From Roseiarcus sp963842835 (GTDB taxonomy: Bacteria > Pseudomonadota > Alphaproteobacteria > Rhizobiales > Beijerinckiaceae), in assembly GCA_963842835.1 (NCBI GenBank), contig CAWJIB010000009.1, positions 248,001-312,000 of the forward strand: DNA of 64,000 nt. The letters are read 5' to 3'. Made by a program: the position numbers and the translations under genes. Position 1 is the first letter of the stretch. Each line of letters starts with the position of its first letter. The notes beneath the pieces were generated by a model that saw only the letters and a program-made list of their open reading frames with translations, made no database searches and had not been told where the DNA came from. Shown here in pieces: positions 1-7,922 of this stretch.

Positions 1-257
1 GAGGCGCCCCTCGTTTTGATCGAGGGCTCGGGGCGCGTCGCGGCCTTGCCGGCGCTCGCCGGCCGCGGCTCGAGCGCCGTGCGCAGAACCGCGCTCGCGA
101 TCGCCGAGGCCGCTCCCGCGTCGTGGCTCTGCGCCGCCATGCCGGCGGCGAGCGCGTCGCGCGCGGCCGGAACGGCGTCCGTCAGCCGCGTTTCGCCCCA
201 AGGCATCGCGTTGAACACCAGGCCGAGCCAAAAGGCGGATCGCAAGAGGAAACCCAT
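1..257 (-). CDS. Small membrane protein, 3' end outside the window
   Basis: From an ATG at 257 the minus strand stays open for 85 codons to the window edge, so the C-terminus is missing. The start reads MGFLLRSAFWLGLVFN, a hydrophobic segment that would act as a membrane anchor or signal. An Ala-rich, probably soluble stretch follows, with several Arg/Lys near the visible end. Small proteins starting this way are common in Rhizobiales (DUF5330-like from memory). No function is assigned. No clear Shine-Dalgarno sequence precedes the ATG. The gene is divergent from the sensor kinase that begins at 561. Confidence 0.55.
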   Translation of the reverse strand, partial: MGFLLRSAFWLGLVFNAMPWGETRLTDAVPAARDALAAGMAAQSHDAGAASAIASAVLRTALEPRPASAGKAATRPEPSIKTRGA

Positions 258-560
258 GAGCGCGCTCAGAGCCAAGAACCGCCGCCGGACAGAATGGTGG
301 CGAGACCCACCCTAGCGCGTTCGAATTGAACTCTCGTGCCGGGAAAACCGCGCATTCGACGCCTTGAATTAACCCGCCGGCAAGGCCGAGCCGCGGCTCG
401 GTAGGGATTTGGTAACCATGCCCGCAGGCAATTGTCGCCGGCGGGCCTGAAAGCGACTTCGGGCGAAGCGGGGCCAGCCGGCTTTAGGGTTGATTTAAGG
501 GGGGACTGGGATCGTTCGGGGGCAGTCGAATCGACCCAAAGGTCGCGGAGGCCGAGGTTC
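258..560. other. Divergent intergenic region, sensor kinase upstream
   Basis: About 300 bases between the leftward membrane-protein gene and the rightward kinase. It holds one CtrA-box-like sequence (484-498) and a GAATC site, which fits the GANTC target of CcrM methylase. An in-frame TTG at 432 would extend the kinase by 43 residues, but that stretch is not membrane-like and lacks a ribosome site, so I treat it as leader. Confidence 0.5.
484..498. promoter_or_regulatory. CtrA-box-like site before the sensor kinase
   Basis: TTAGGGTTGATTTAA matches the CtrA consensus TTAA-N7-TTAA at 7 of 8 fixed positions. It lies 63 bases before the preferred GTG start at 561, a sensible promoter position. 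Binding by CtrA is inferred. Confidence 0.4.
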
Positions 561-2390
561 GTGTCCCCAGTTCCCATCGCGCGACGGCGCTTCGAAGATC
601 TCGTGCACCGCGACGCCCGCGCTTCCCAGGCCGAACGCGCGCGCCACGAGCTGTTCATATTGGCGCGGTTGGCGACTCTCGTTTTCGTGGCGGCTTTCGT
701 TCCGCGCTATCTCGCCGTGGCCGGGGCGAGCGCGATTTGGCAGGTCTGCGCCGTCGCCTGGCTAATCGCGCCCTTGGCCGCGATCGCCCATCTCGCGCGC
801 ACCGGAAACTTATTCGAAGCCCAGCTCATTTCGCTGTTCGGTCTGGTTTTGCTCGTCCTCATCGTGACGGTCGGCGCGGGATTGTCGCCCGACCTCAGCT
901 TGGGATGGTTGATGCTGCTTCCGCTCGAAGCCGCGATTTCCGGATCGGCGTCGATGTTGCGGTTCGCAAGCCTCATTGCGATCGCGGTCCTGCTCGCCAT
1001 CGCGGCCGCGCAAAACGCCGGACTCATCAGCGGCGCGACGCCTTTGGGCGCAGCTGGCGTGCCCGCGCTCGCCGCGCCGGCCGCCGCTTACGCGGCGCTG
1101 CACTTGTTGGGCGGGCGCAATATGCGCCGAGCGCGCCGCCGCGTCGAAATCGCCAATTCGAAGCGCTATGAGGTTCTTTCGAACGCGATCGGCGATCTGG
1201 TCATTCGGCATGACGCGGCCGGCGGCGTGATCTCGGCGAGCGGCGACGCGCCGGCCTTGTTCGGCCTCGCCACCGACAGCCTGGTCGGCCGCGGCTTCTT
1301 CAACCGCATCCATGTCGCCGACCGCCCCGCCTACCTCTACGCGATCGACACGGCGGCGCGGCGCGATGAAACGGTGACCGCCATGGTTCGGCTGCGCACC
1401 GGGGGATGCGACGAACCGATTTTCGCGTGGGCCGAAATCCGCGTTCACCGATTCAGCCCCGATGCGAATGGCGGCCGGGACGGCGACGGCGCGGCCGCAA
1501 TGTCCGTGGTGCGCAACGTCACCGACGCCAAGACCGCCGAGCAAAGGCTCGAGGCGGCGCGCGCCGAAGCCGAACTCGCCAATTCCTGGAAAGATCGACT
1601 TCTGGCCAATGTCAGCCACGAATTGCGCACCCCGCTCAACGCGATCCTCGGATTCTCGGAAATGCTGGGCGATCCCGAGTTGGCGCCGCGCGAGGCCGCC
1701 AAGCAAAGCGAATACGCCAAGATCATCCACGCCTCCGCCGAACACCTTCTCTCGATGGTCAATCTCATCCTCGACACGTCGAAAATCGCCGCGGGCAAAT
1801 TTCGGATTGTGCCCGAGCCCTTCGATGTCGCGCCGCTTATCGCCGATTGCTGCGACATGCTTCGGCTCAAGGCCGAAGCCGGCGGGATCGAGATCGTCAG
1901 GGCGCCGACGAGCGGCGCGGGCGAACTGATCGCCGATAAGCGCGCCTGTCGCCAGATCCTGATTAATCTGCTCTCCAACGCGGTGAAATTCACCGAGCCC
2001 GGCGGCCGCGTTGTCGTCGGCGCCGACGTGGTCGGCGATTCCATATATATTCATGTCACGGACACCGGGATCGGCATCCCCGCCGAATTTCTGCCGCGGC
2101 TCGGCGATCCTTTCTTTCAGGTTCGCGCTGACTATGACCGAGGTTTCGAGGGGGCCGGACTGGGGCTGTCCCTCGTGCGCGGTCTGGTCGGACTGCACGG
2201 CGGCGCTTTGCAGCTCGAAAGCGTCGCCGGCGTCGGCACGCGCGTGACCGCGCGCTTGCCCCTCGTTTGCGGCTCTGAAGAGAAGCCCGCCCGCGCCGCC
2301 GCGGCGTGCCTGGAGACCGCGTCCAATTTTGGCCATCGCGGCGCGGCGCCGCGCGCGTCTGGCTCGAGCCAGGAGAAGAAGATTGCCTGA
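561..2390 (+). CDS. DivJ/PleC-type membrane sensor histidine kinase with PAS domain
   Basis: Predicted 609-residue inner-membrane histidine kinase. Residues ~30-185 contain five or six hydrophobic segments, ~205-300 form a PAS domain, and the kinase core follows. The H box SHELRTPLNAILGFSEML has the phosphorylated His at 353. The N box NLLSNAVKFT has Asn473, and the G boxes DTGIGIP (Asp501) and GAGLGLSLV complete the ATPase. The H box and the DPFFQ motif before the last G box are typical of the alphaproteobacterial DivJ/PleC group that controls DivK and so CtrA. I chose GTG 561, with GGAGG at 547-551 and GAGG at 554-557. A CtrA-like box lies upstream and the Tad pilus genes downstream. Whether it is DivJ or PleC cannot be settled here. 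Confidence 0.8.
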   Translation: MSPVPIARRRFEDLVHRDARASQAERARHELFILARLATLVFVAAFVPRYLAVAGASAIWQVCAVAWLIAPLAAIAHLARTGNLFEAQLISLFGLVLLVLIVTVGAGLSPDLSLGWLMLLPLEAAISGSASMLRFASLIAIAVLLAIAAAQNAGLISGATPLGAAGVPALAAPAAAYAALHLLGGRNMRRARRRVEIANSKRYEVLSNAIGDLVIRHDAAGGVISASGDAPALFGLATDSLVGRGFFNRIHVADRPAYLYAIDTAARRDETVTAMVRLRTGGCDEPIFAWAEIRVHRFSPDANGGRDGDGAAAMSVVRNVTDAKTAEQRLEAARAEAELANSWKDRLLANVSHELRTPLNAILGFSEMLGDPELAPREAAKQSEYAKIIHASAEHLLSMVNLILDTSKIAAGKFRIVPEPFDVAPLIADCCDMLRLKAEAGGIEIVRAPTSGAGELIADKRACRQILINLLSNAVKFTEPGGRVVVGADVVGDSIYIHVTDTGIGIPAEFLPRLGDPFFQVRADYDRGFEGAGLGLSLVRGLVGLHGGALQLESVAGVGTRVTARLPLVCGSEEKPARAAAACLETASNFGHRGAAPRASGSSQEKKIA

Positions 2391-3003
2391 GGCGTTAGCG
2401 CGCATGCGTCATGATTCGGTTCTCTCCGGGCCCGCGCGCTCGGGGCGGCGGACAGGACATGCGGGCTTCGTCGCCGCGACGTTTCGACGCCTGCGCGGCC
2501 TGCCGGCGCGCGGATACGCCGGCGCCGCGCTGGCCGCCGTGCTGACCGAAATCGTGATCAACGCCTTGATCCTCCAGCATGAACGCCATCCCGCCCCGTT
2601 CTTCGCCGCGCGTCCCGCGGCCGTCGGCGCGCCGCCGCCCGCCGCCGAGCCGGCGCCCCAGGCGGCCAAAGCGGACAATTCGACGCCCGTCGCGGTGCTG
2701 CCGCCGACGCGGCCGGCCAATCTGGGGACCGACGTCGAACCGGCGCCGAGCGCCCACGGCGTCGACTCGATCGGCGAAATCCTGCGCGCGGATTCCGGCA
2801 AGGAGAGCCAAAAGCAGATCCTGGCGGCGCAGAACGCGCTGATTAAGCTCGGCTATTCCCTTAGGGCGGACGGATCGCCGAGCGCGGCGACGTCGGCGGC
2901 GCTGCGCGATTTCGAGCGCGCCCATTCGCTCCCCGTCTCGACGGAGGTCTCGCCGCGCCTGCTCAAGCAGCTGACGGCGGCCGCCAACGCTTCCGGGCGG
3001 TAG
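2383..3003 (+). CDS. Membrane-anchored peptidoglycan-binding-domain protein
   Basis: A 206-residue protein if started at TTG 2383, which has AGGAG at 2371-2375 and overlaps the kinase stop codon, a sign of translational coupling. ATG 2404 is the alternative start. A single hydrophobic segment near residues 45-64 (AALAAVLTEIVINALIL) would anchor it in the inner membrane. A Pro/Ala-rich spacer follows. The C-terminal ~60 residues (AQNALIKLGYSLRADGSPS...ALRDFERAHSLP) fit the PG_binding_1 fold. It probably sits in the periplasm and touches the cell wall. Linkage to the kinase suggests an envelope or cell-cycle role, which is inference. Confidence 0.7.
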   Translation: MPEALARMRHDSVLSGPARSGRRTGHAGFVAATFRRLRGLPARGYAGAALAAVLTEIVINALILQHERHPAPFFAARPAAVGAPPPAAEPAPQAAKADNSTPVAVLPPTRPANLGTDVEPAPSAHGVDSIGEILRADSGKESQKQILAAQNALIKLGYSLRADGSPSAATSAALRDFERAHSLPVSTEVSPRLLKQLTAAANASGR

Positions 3004-3007
3004 GCCC

Positions 3008-3352
3008 ATGCGGTTGCGATCGGACGTTTGGGTCGCCGCCTATCTCAGGCGCGTGGCGGTCGAAGGCGCGGTCGCGGTCTTGCGCCGTCGCGGCGCCGCC
3101 GAGGCGGGCGCGATCTACGTCAAGATCGATCGGCTCGACGGGCGCGCCGCGCTCTTCGAGCCGGCGCCACAGTCGGAAGTCGGCGAGCGGGGCGTCGAGC
3201 GGCTGTGGACTCGCGCGCACAAGCAGGAATGGGTCGAGGCCGATTTCGTGGAAGCGCGAATGGCGCGGGAGATCGCGTTCGATCCGGACCTCTGGCTGGT
3301 CGAGGTCGAGGATCGCGAAGGCCGCTGCTGGCTCGACCTCGCCGCGTCGTGA
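3008..3352 (+). CDS. DUF1491 family protein
   Basis: A 114-residue soluble protein starting at ATG 3008, only 4 bases after the previous stop, so probably cotranscribed with the kinase and the peptidoglycan-binding protein. Its start (MRLRSDVWVAAYLRR) and the blocks GAIYVKI and FDPDLWLVEVED are typical of DUF1491, a family of about this length widespread in Alphaproteobacteria and of unknown function. No catalytic motif or membrane segment is visible. Confidence 0.75.
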   Translation: MRLRSDVWVAAYLRRVAVEGAVAVLRRRGAAEAGAIYVKIDRLDGRAALFEPAPQSEVGERGVERLWTRAHKQEWVEADFVEARMAREIAFDPDLWLVEVEDREGRCWLDLAAS

Positions 3353-3834
3353 ACCACGGCGGCGTCCTCTGGGACGAAGTCGGCTTTTCACGCGGTCTTG
3401 TCTCGGTCATCGAACGGCGCCGCGAATGCTGCGTCGGCGGCGTTGGGCGGCCAAGATCCCTTGCCGCCGGCTTAGTCCGCGCGTCTTTGTGCAGCGCACA
3501 GGCCGATCGGATGGTCAGGGAGCGGGAACATGGGACCAGCGCGTCCTTCAAGCGGCTATAGGAATGCCGCCTCAGCCGTTGCGAGGCCGGGTTTCGCGCG
3601 GGCTCCGTCGATGTCGGTCCTTATTCGCTCGCGCATGCCGAACCCTGCGCGCGCGCCGCGCTCGTCTCAGAGCGGCCGACAGATGGCAAGCGGGGCGCGC
3701 CGACGCGAACCCCTCCATTTTTATGCAATGGGATAACTCAGCGGAAACAGCCCCTGCAGTATATTGGCGCTATTCCCAACGGCGTCGCGATCGATGCACG
3801 GTAGAAAGGCGATTCCTCGGACAGGAGCAAGATT
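3353..3834. other. Intergenic region before the Flp pilin
   Basis: About 480 bases with no convincing gene: the open frames here have no ribosome site and no family signature. The last 120 bases are richer in A/T and include TGCAGTATAT around 3755, possibly a -10 region of the pilin promoter, but I cannot match a -35 element with confidence. No CtrA box was seen here. Confidence 0.4.
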
Positions 3835-3999
3835 ATGATTAAGTCCCTTGGAACTTTCGTTGCCGACAACTCGGGAGCGACTGCAATCGAATACGCGCTG
3901 ATCACCTCGTTGGTCGCCGTCTTTATTATCGGCGCCTTATCCCTCCTCGGCACCAGCATAAGCAGCGAGTTCACCGAAGTCAGCGGCGCCCTAAAGTAA
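3835..3999 (+). CDS. flp: Flp/PilA-type type IVb pilin precursor
   Basis: A 54-residue prepilin, the main subunit of the Tad pilus. A short leader ends in Gly14, followed by the class motif ATAIEYALI, with Glu at +5 and Tyr at +6 of the mature protein as in Flp pilins. The next ~25 residues are hydrophobic (LITSLVAVFIIGALSLLG) and would form the pilus core. CpaA, encoded just downstream, should cleave after Gly14. The start has a good ribosome site, AGGAG at 3823-3827, 7 bases before ATG. A hairpin terminator follows 5 bases after the stop, separating it from the cpa operon and allowing higher pilin expression. Confidence 0.93.
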   Translation: MIKSLGTFVADNSGATAIEYALITSLVAVFIIGALSLLGTSISSEFTEVSGALK

Positions 4000-4003
4000 G
4001 CGC

Positions 4004-4023
4004 AAGGGCCTGCAGAGGCCTTT
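4004..4023 (+). terminator. Hairpin terminator after flp
   Basis: AAGGGCCT-gcag-AGGCCTTT forms an 8-bp stem (one G-T pair) with a 4-base loop, 5 bases after the pilin stop; the last stem bases supply a short T run. It probably ends most pilin transcripts, with some read-through into cpaA. Confidence 0.65.
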
Positions 4024-4102
4024 CGAGGGCGGAGGTAACCGGGGCGCAACGTTTGGCCGCTAGCATGTAAAGTCGCGACCTCCTGATCACGACTGGCGGA
4101 CC

Positions 4103-4621
4103 ATGGCTGCGACAATCCTCATCCCCGCGACGCTTGTTTTCTTTCCCGCCGCGATGGCGTTCGCGGCGTCGATGGATCTCGTCACGATGACGATTCCCAA
4201 TCGCATTTGCGCGGCCGTGGCGATCGGCTATTTCGTCGTGGCCGTCGCGGTCGGCGTCCCTTTCGGCGCCATTTTGATCCATCTTTCCTGCGCCGCCACG
4301 GTCCTGGTCGTGATGTTCGCCCTGTTCGCGCTCGGCTGGATCGGCGGCGGCGACGCCAAACTCGCCGCGGCCACCGCGCTTTGGCTCGGCTGGGGCATGA
4401 TTTTCGACTACGGCATGTCCGCGGCCGTCTTCGGGGGGGCGCTGACCCTCGTCATTCTGCTGGGACGCCGGTTCGTCTTGCCGACGTGGCTTTCCCGCCA
4501 CGACTGGATCGCGCGGCTGCACGACCGCAAAACCGGCGTCCCCTACGGGATCGCGCTCGCCGCGGCCGGAGTGATGCTCTATCCCCACACCCAGATCTGG
4601 CAGGCCGCGGCGAGGCTGTGA
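4103..4621 (+). CDS. cpaA: CpaA/TadV prepilin peptidase
   Basis: A 172-residue polytopic membrane aspartyl protease (peptidase family A24) that cleaves the Flp prepilin leader. The two catalytic aspartates are visible: Asp25 in ASMDLVTMTIPNR and Asp84 in GGGDAKL, the GxGD motif. Hydrophobic segments cover most of the chain. It has the short form without the cysteine-rich N-methylase region of PilD, as usual for Tad systems. The ribosome site before ATG 4103 is weak. Confidence 0.93.
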   Translation: MAATILIPATLVFFPAAMAFAASMDLVTMTIPNRICAAVAIGYFVVAVAVGVPFGAILIHLSCAATVLVVMFALFALGWIGGGDAKLAAATALWLGWGMIFDYGMSAAVFGGALTLVILLGRRFVLPTWLSRHDWIARLHDRKTGVPYGIALAAAGVMLYPHTQIWQAAARL

Positions 4622-4672
4622 GGGCTCGGCCCGGCGGGGTTCATTTTTCGGTAATCACTTAGATACGCCTGA

Positions 4673-4687
4673 TTAACCGTAATTTGA
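4673..4687. promoter_or_regulatory. CtrA-box-like site before cpaB
   Basis: TTAACCGTAATTTGA matches TTAA-N7-TTAA at 7 of 8 positions, 61-75 bases before the cpaB start, in an AT-rich gap. In Caulobacter the pilus genes are CtrA targets, so a promoter for cpaB onward is plausible here. Confidence 0.45.
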
Positions 4688-4747
4688 CGATTGGCTGTTC
4701 TTATGACCCTCACGTAGCGTCTCGAGGCGCGAAAAGGGCCTGAGTTC

Positions 4748-5557
4748 ATGAACAAAGTGCAAATCGCAGTTCTCGGCTTGACGGTCGTCGCCTTCGGCGC
4801 GGCCTATGTTCTGTTCAACAACTCGCCGTCTCCGCCGCCGGCGCCCCATGTCGTCCAAGCGCCGAAGATCGATACGGACGAAGTCCTTGTGGCCGCGCAG
4901 GACATACCGATGGGAGCTCAAGTCGGCGACGGCTCGACCGCTTGGCAACCGTGGCCAAAAGCGGCGATCTCCGAATACATGATCGCCAAATCGAGCGGCC
5001 CGAACGTCATGGAGGACGTCAAGGGATCGTTGACCCGGGAGGCGTTCTTGCGCGGCGAACCGATGCGCCGGGACAAGCTCGTCAAGGGCGGCAACAGCGG
5101 CTTCATGTCCGCGATCTTGCCGCCGGGAATGCGCGCGGTCGCGATCAAGATCGACAATGCCGGCGATTCTTACGCGGGCGGCTTTATCCTTCCCAACGAC
5201 CGCGTCGACGTCATCAAGATCTATCGCGACGACGAGGCGACAAAAACCCGCGGCGTCGAAGTCATCGGCGCGCAAACCATCCTGACCAATGTTCGCGTTC
5301 TCGCGATCGGACAGAACGTTCAGGAAGAAAACGGCAAGAAGGTCGTGGTCGGCGCCAACGCGACATTGGAGCTCGATCCGGCGCAGGCCGAATTGATCAT
5401 CCTCGCCCAGCACGCCAGCAACGCGAACCTGCATCTGGTGCTGCGCAGCCTGGCCGACACCGCCGGCCAAGCCGAAACGGCCGGCGAGGTCGCTGGCGGC
5501 CAGGCCAATAATTTTACGATCGTGCGCTATGGCGCTCCGCAGACCGCGACGCGCTGA
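4748..5557 (+). CDS. cpaB: Flp pilus assembly protein CpaB/RcpC
   Basis: A 269-residue periplasmic protein anchored by an N-terminal hydrophobic segment (IAVLGLTVVAFGAAYVLF, residues ~7-24). A SAF-like domain at ~40-110 (EVLVAAQDIPMGAQV) is typical of CpaB/RcpC proteins, followed by the conserved region around PGMRAVAIKID and PNDRVDVI. CpaB works with the CpaC secretin at the outer membrane. Its stop overlaps an ATG at 5557 that could start cpaC, but I prefer the later cpaC start at 5602. Confidence 0.9.
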   Translation: MNKVQIAVLGLTVVAFGAAYVLFNNSPSPPPAPHVVQAPKIDTDEVLVAAQDIPMGAQVGDGSTAWQPWPKAAISEYMIAKSSGPNVMEDVKGSLTREAFLRGEPMRRDKLVKGGNSGFMSAILPPGMRAVAIKIDNAGDSYAGGFILPNDRVDVIKIYRDDEATKTRGVEVIGAQTILTNVRVLAIGQNVQEENGKKVVVGANATLELDPAQAELIILAQHASNANLHLVLRSLADTAGQAETAGEVAGGQANNFTIVRYGAPQTATR

Positions 5558-5601
5558 TGAAGAGGGCGGCCATGGGACAGTTCAAGGTTGAGGATCGCCG
5601 C

Positions 5602-7140
5602 ATGACAAAGCATCGCTTCGCGCGCTGGTCCGCCCTTTCGATCGGCGCGCTGATCGCGTTCTTCGCCCTCGCGCCGCAAACGCCGGCGCTGTCCGCAGAC
5701 GCGGCGGCGCCCTCGTCGTTGTCCGTCGCCGCGGGGGCGGTCAAGACCTTGCAGATCGGCGTCGGCAGGTCGGTGATCGTCGATCTTCCCGAGGACGCGG
5801 CGGAAATCTTCGTCGGCGAACCCAAGGTCGCCAATGCGGTCGTGCGTTCGGCGCGCCGCATCTATGTTTCCACTCTGGCGGCCGGTCAGACCACGATCTT
5901 CGCGTTGGCCGCGGACGGCCGCAAGATCGCCGTGCTCGAAATTTCCGTCGGCCGCGACGTCGGAAGCCTGAAGGAATTGCTCGACACTGCAATTCCGGGC
6001 AACGACATTCACGTTAAGACGGTGGCCGAATCGATCATTCTGACCGGTTCGGTCGCCTCGGCCGCGGATGCAGCGAAGGCGGTGGACATCTCCGAGGGCT
6101 ACCTCAGCCAGCTCAGCAACGCGGGCGACAACTCGCCGGCGCCGGCCGAAACGAATGGCGCCTCGACCAACTCGACCAACTCGACCGCCTCGGCCGGCTC
6201 GGCCCACTCGACGCACTCAAGCGCCCGGGCCGGCTCGCAGGGGAAGGTCATCAACTCGCTGATCATCCGCGGCCTCGATCAGGTCAGCCTGCGCGTGACC
6301 ATCAGCGAAATCCGCCGCGATATCGTCAAGCAACTCGGCGTCAACATGTCGGGCGTCGGCAAGGGCTCGAACGGCTTCCAAGTCGACACGCCCTTCTCCG
6401 TCAACGGCCCGCTGAGCACGGCGGAGCAGGCGACTCTGGGCTGGGTCACGGCGGGGATGAACATATCGGCGACGCTGCAGGCGTTCGAGCGTCAGGGCGT
6501 CGCGCACACGCTCGCCGAACCGACGGTCACCGCCGTCTCCGGCGAAAGCGCCAAGTTCCTCGCCGGCGGCACGATCCCGATCCTCAATGGCGAAACCTGC
6601 AGCCAAGGCGTTTGCACCCCCACTTTGATTCAGCAGCCCTATGGCGTCACGCTGAATTTCACGCCGGTGGTTCTTTCGCCGGGCCGCATCCAGTTGCGCA
6701 TCGCCACGGAAGTCACCGATATCGACACGTCGACCCAAATCAACATCAACGGCGCGCCGGTTCCCGGCTTCCGCACGCGCAAGAACGAAACCACCGTCGA
6801 ATTGCCGTCGGGCGGGTCGATCGCTTCGGCCGGCCTCATTTCGACGAAGTCGCAACAGGCGATCAACGGCGTGCCGGGATTGATGAATTTGCCGATTCTC
6901 GGGGCTCTGTTCCGCTCGCGCGACTATCTGCGCGAGGAAACCGAGCTGCTGGTCGTCGTCACGCCCTACATCGTGCATGCGATCGATCCGCGCGACGTTG
7001 TGCGGCCCGACGCCAATTTCAACGAAGCGAGCGATCCCCAGACCTGGCTGCTCGGGCGCGTCAATCGAATTTATTCGAGTTCGGGCGCCCTGCAACCCAT
7101 GCCTGGTTACTCCGGCAAGGTTGGATTCATCACCGACTGA
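5602..7140 (+). CDS. cpaC: Tad pilus outer-membrane secretin CpaC/RcpA
   Basis: A secretin of 512 residues from ATG 5602, which has GAGGA 7 bases upstream and begins directly with a signal peptide (MTKHRFARWSALSIGALIAF). ATG 5557 overlaps the cpaB stop but has no ribosome site and would bury the signal peptide. The N-terminal region (~45-150) is the pilus-formation N domain with VIVDLPEDAAEIFVGEP and the LKELLD/VKTVAESIILTGSV BON-like block. The C-terminal half is the secretin pore domain, ending with LPILGALFRSRDY and ELLVVVTPYIV. A Ser/Thr/Asn/Ala-rich linker at ~175-215 separates the two parts and is coded by short direct repeats. It forms the outer-membrane gate for the Flp pilus. Confidence 0.92.
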   Translation: MTKHRFARWSALSIGALIAFFALAPQTPALSADAAAPSSLSVAAGAVKTLQIGVGRSVIVDLPEDAAEIFVGEPKVANAVVRSARRIYVSTLAAGQTTIFALAADGRKIAVLEISVGRDVGSLKELLDTAIPGNDIHVKTVAESIILTGSVASAADAAKAVDISEGYLSQLSNAGDNSPAPAETNGASTNSTNSTASAGSAHSTHSSARAGSQGKVINSLIIRGLDQVSLRVTISEIRRDIVKQLGVNMSGVGKGSNGFQVDTPFSVNGPLSTAEQATLGWVTAGMNISATLQAFERQGVAHTLAEPTVTAVSGESAKFLAGGTIPILNGETCSQGVCTPTLIQQPYGVTLNFTPVVLSPGRIQLRIATEVTDIDTSTQININGAPVPGFRTRKNETTVELPSGGSIASAGLISTKSQQAINGVPGLMNLPILGALFRSRDYLREETELLVVVTPYIVHAIDPRDVVRPDANFNEASDPQTWLLGRVNRIYSSSGALQPMPGYSGKVGFITD

Positions 7141-7187
7141 GCGAAGACGAGACCATGCCGCGGCCGCCATCAAACGAGAGTCCTGCC

Positions 7188-7919
7188 ATGTCGAGGAACC
7201 CGACCCAACGCCTTCTACGAGCCCTGCCCTTCGGCTGGTTTCTCCTCGCCAGCGTCGCGGCCTCGCCGCTCGCGGGCTGCGGCGTCGACTATGCTTCCAA
7301 CGACGGGATCGAGCCGGGCGATTATCACCAGCGTCATCCCATCGTTCTCGCTCAGGCGCCGACGACGCTCGACGTCTATCCCGTCGGCGGCCGCCTCGAT
7401 TCGCAGGCGACGGCCAATATTCGCGCCTTCGCTGAGCGCTATCGCGCTTTGGGCGCGGGCCAGATCACCATTCTGGCGCCGGCGGGCCAAAGAGAGAGGA
7501 GCAGCCGGACCATCGACGAGATTCGCCGAACCTTGGCCTCGACGGGACTGCGCGGTTATGTCGGCGTCGGCGTCTACCCCGCCGCCGATCCGACGCGCGC
7601 CTCGCCGGTGCGGCTGATATTTCAAGGCCTGAAGGCCGTTGTGCCGACGCCATGCGGCCAGTGGCCGAGCGATTTGGCGTCGGGCGGCTCAACCGAGGGC
7701 TGGAAGAACCAGGCTTACCCGAATTTCGGCTGCGCGACCCAGTCCGTCCTGGCCGCCCAGGTCGCCGATCCCCGCGATCTCGCGCAGACGCGCGCGATCG
7801 ACCCCCCGGACGTCGCCATGCGGATGCGGGCGATCGAAAACGTGCGCGAGGGCCAGGATCCCGGAACCAACTGGAAGATTCAGAATACGCCGATCGGTCA
7901 GGTCGGAACGGGAGGCTGA
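7188..7919 (+). CDS. cpaD: CpaD pilus assembly lipoprotein
   Basis: A 243-residue predicted lipoprotein from ATG 7188: basic start, hydrophobic core and lipobox LAGC with Cys31. ATG 7155 in the same frame would add 11 residues before the signal sequence and is less likely. The body has the CpaD features DYHQRHPIVL near the mature N-terminus, a central FAERYRALGAG/ITILAP block similar to a peptidoglycan-associated fold, and the FGCATQSVLAAQVADPRDL block near the C-terminus. It probably helps place or stabilise the CpaC secretin. It lies between cpaC and cpaE, the usual order. Confidence 0.88.
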   Translation: MSRNPTQRLLRALPFGWFLLASVAASPLAGCGVDYASNDGIEPGDYHQRHPIVLAQAPTTLDVYPVGGRLDSQATANIRAFAERYRALGAGQITILAPAGQRERSSRTIDEIRRTLASTGLRGYVGVGVYPAADPTRASPVRLIFQGLKAVVPTPCGQWPSDLASGGSTEGWKNQAYPNFGCATQSVLAAQVADPRDLAQTRAIDPPDVAMRMRAIENVREGQDPGTNWKIQNTPIGQVGTGG

Positions 7920-7922
7920 GCC

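Noticed and set aside
3426..3842. Open frame before the pilin gene
   Set aside because: Arg-rich composition product that runs into the pilin ribosome site; no supporting signal.
5557..5601. cpaC start at the ATG overlapping the cpaB stop
   Set aside because: No ribosome site, and it would put 15 residues before a clear signal peptide; ATG 5602 has GAGGA at ideal spacing.
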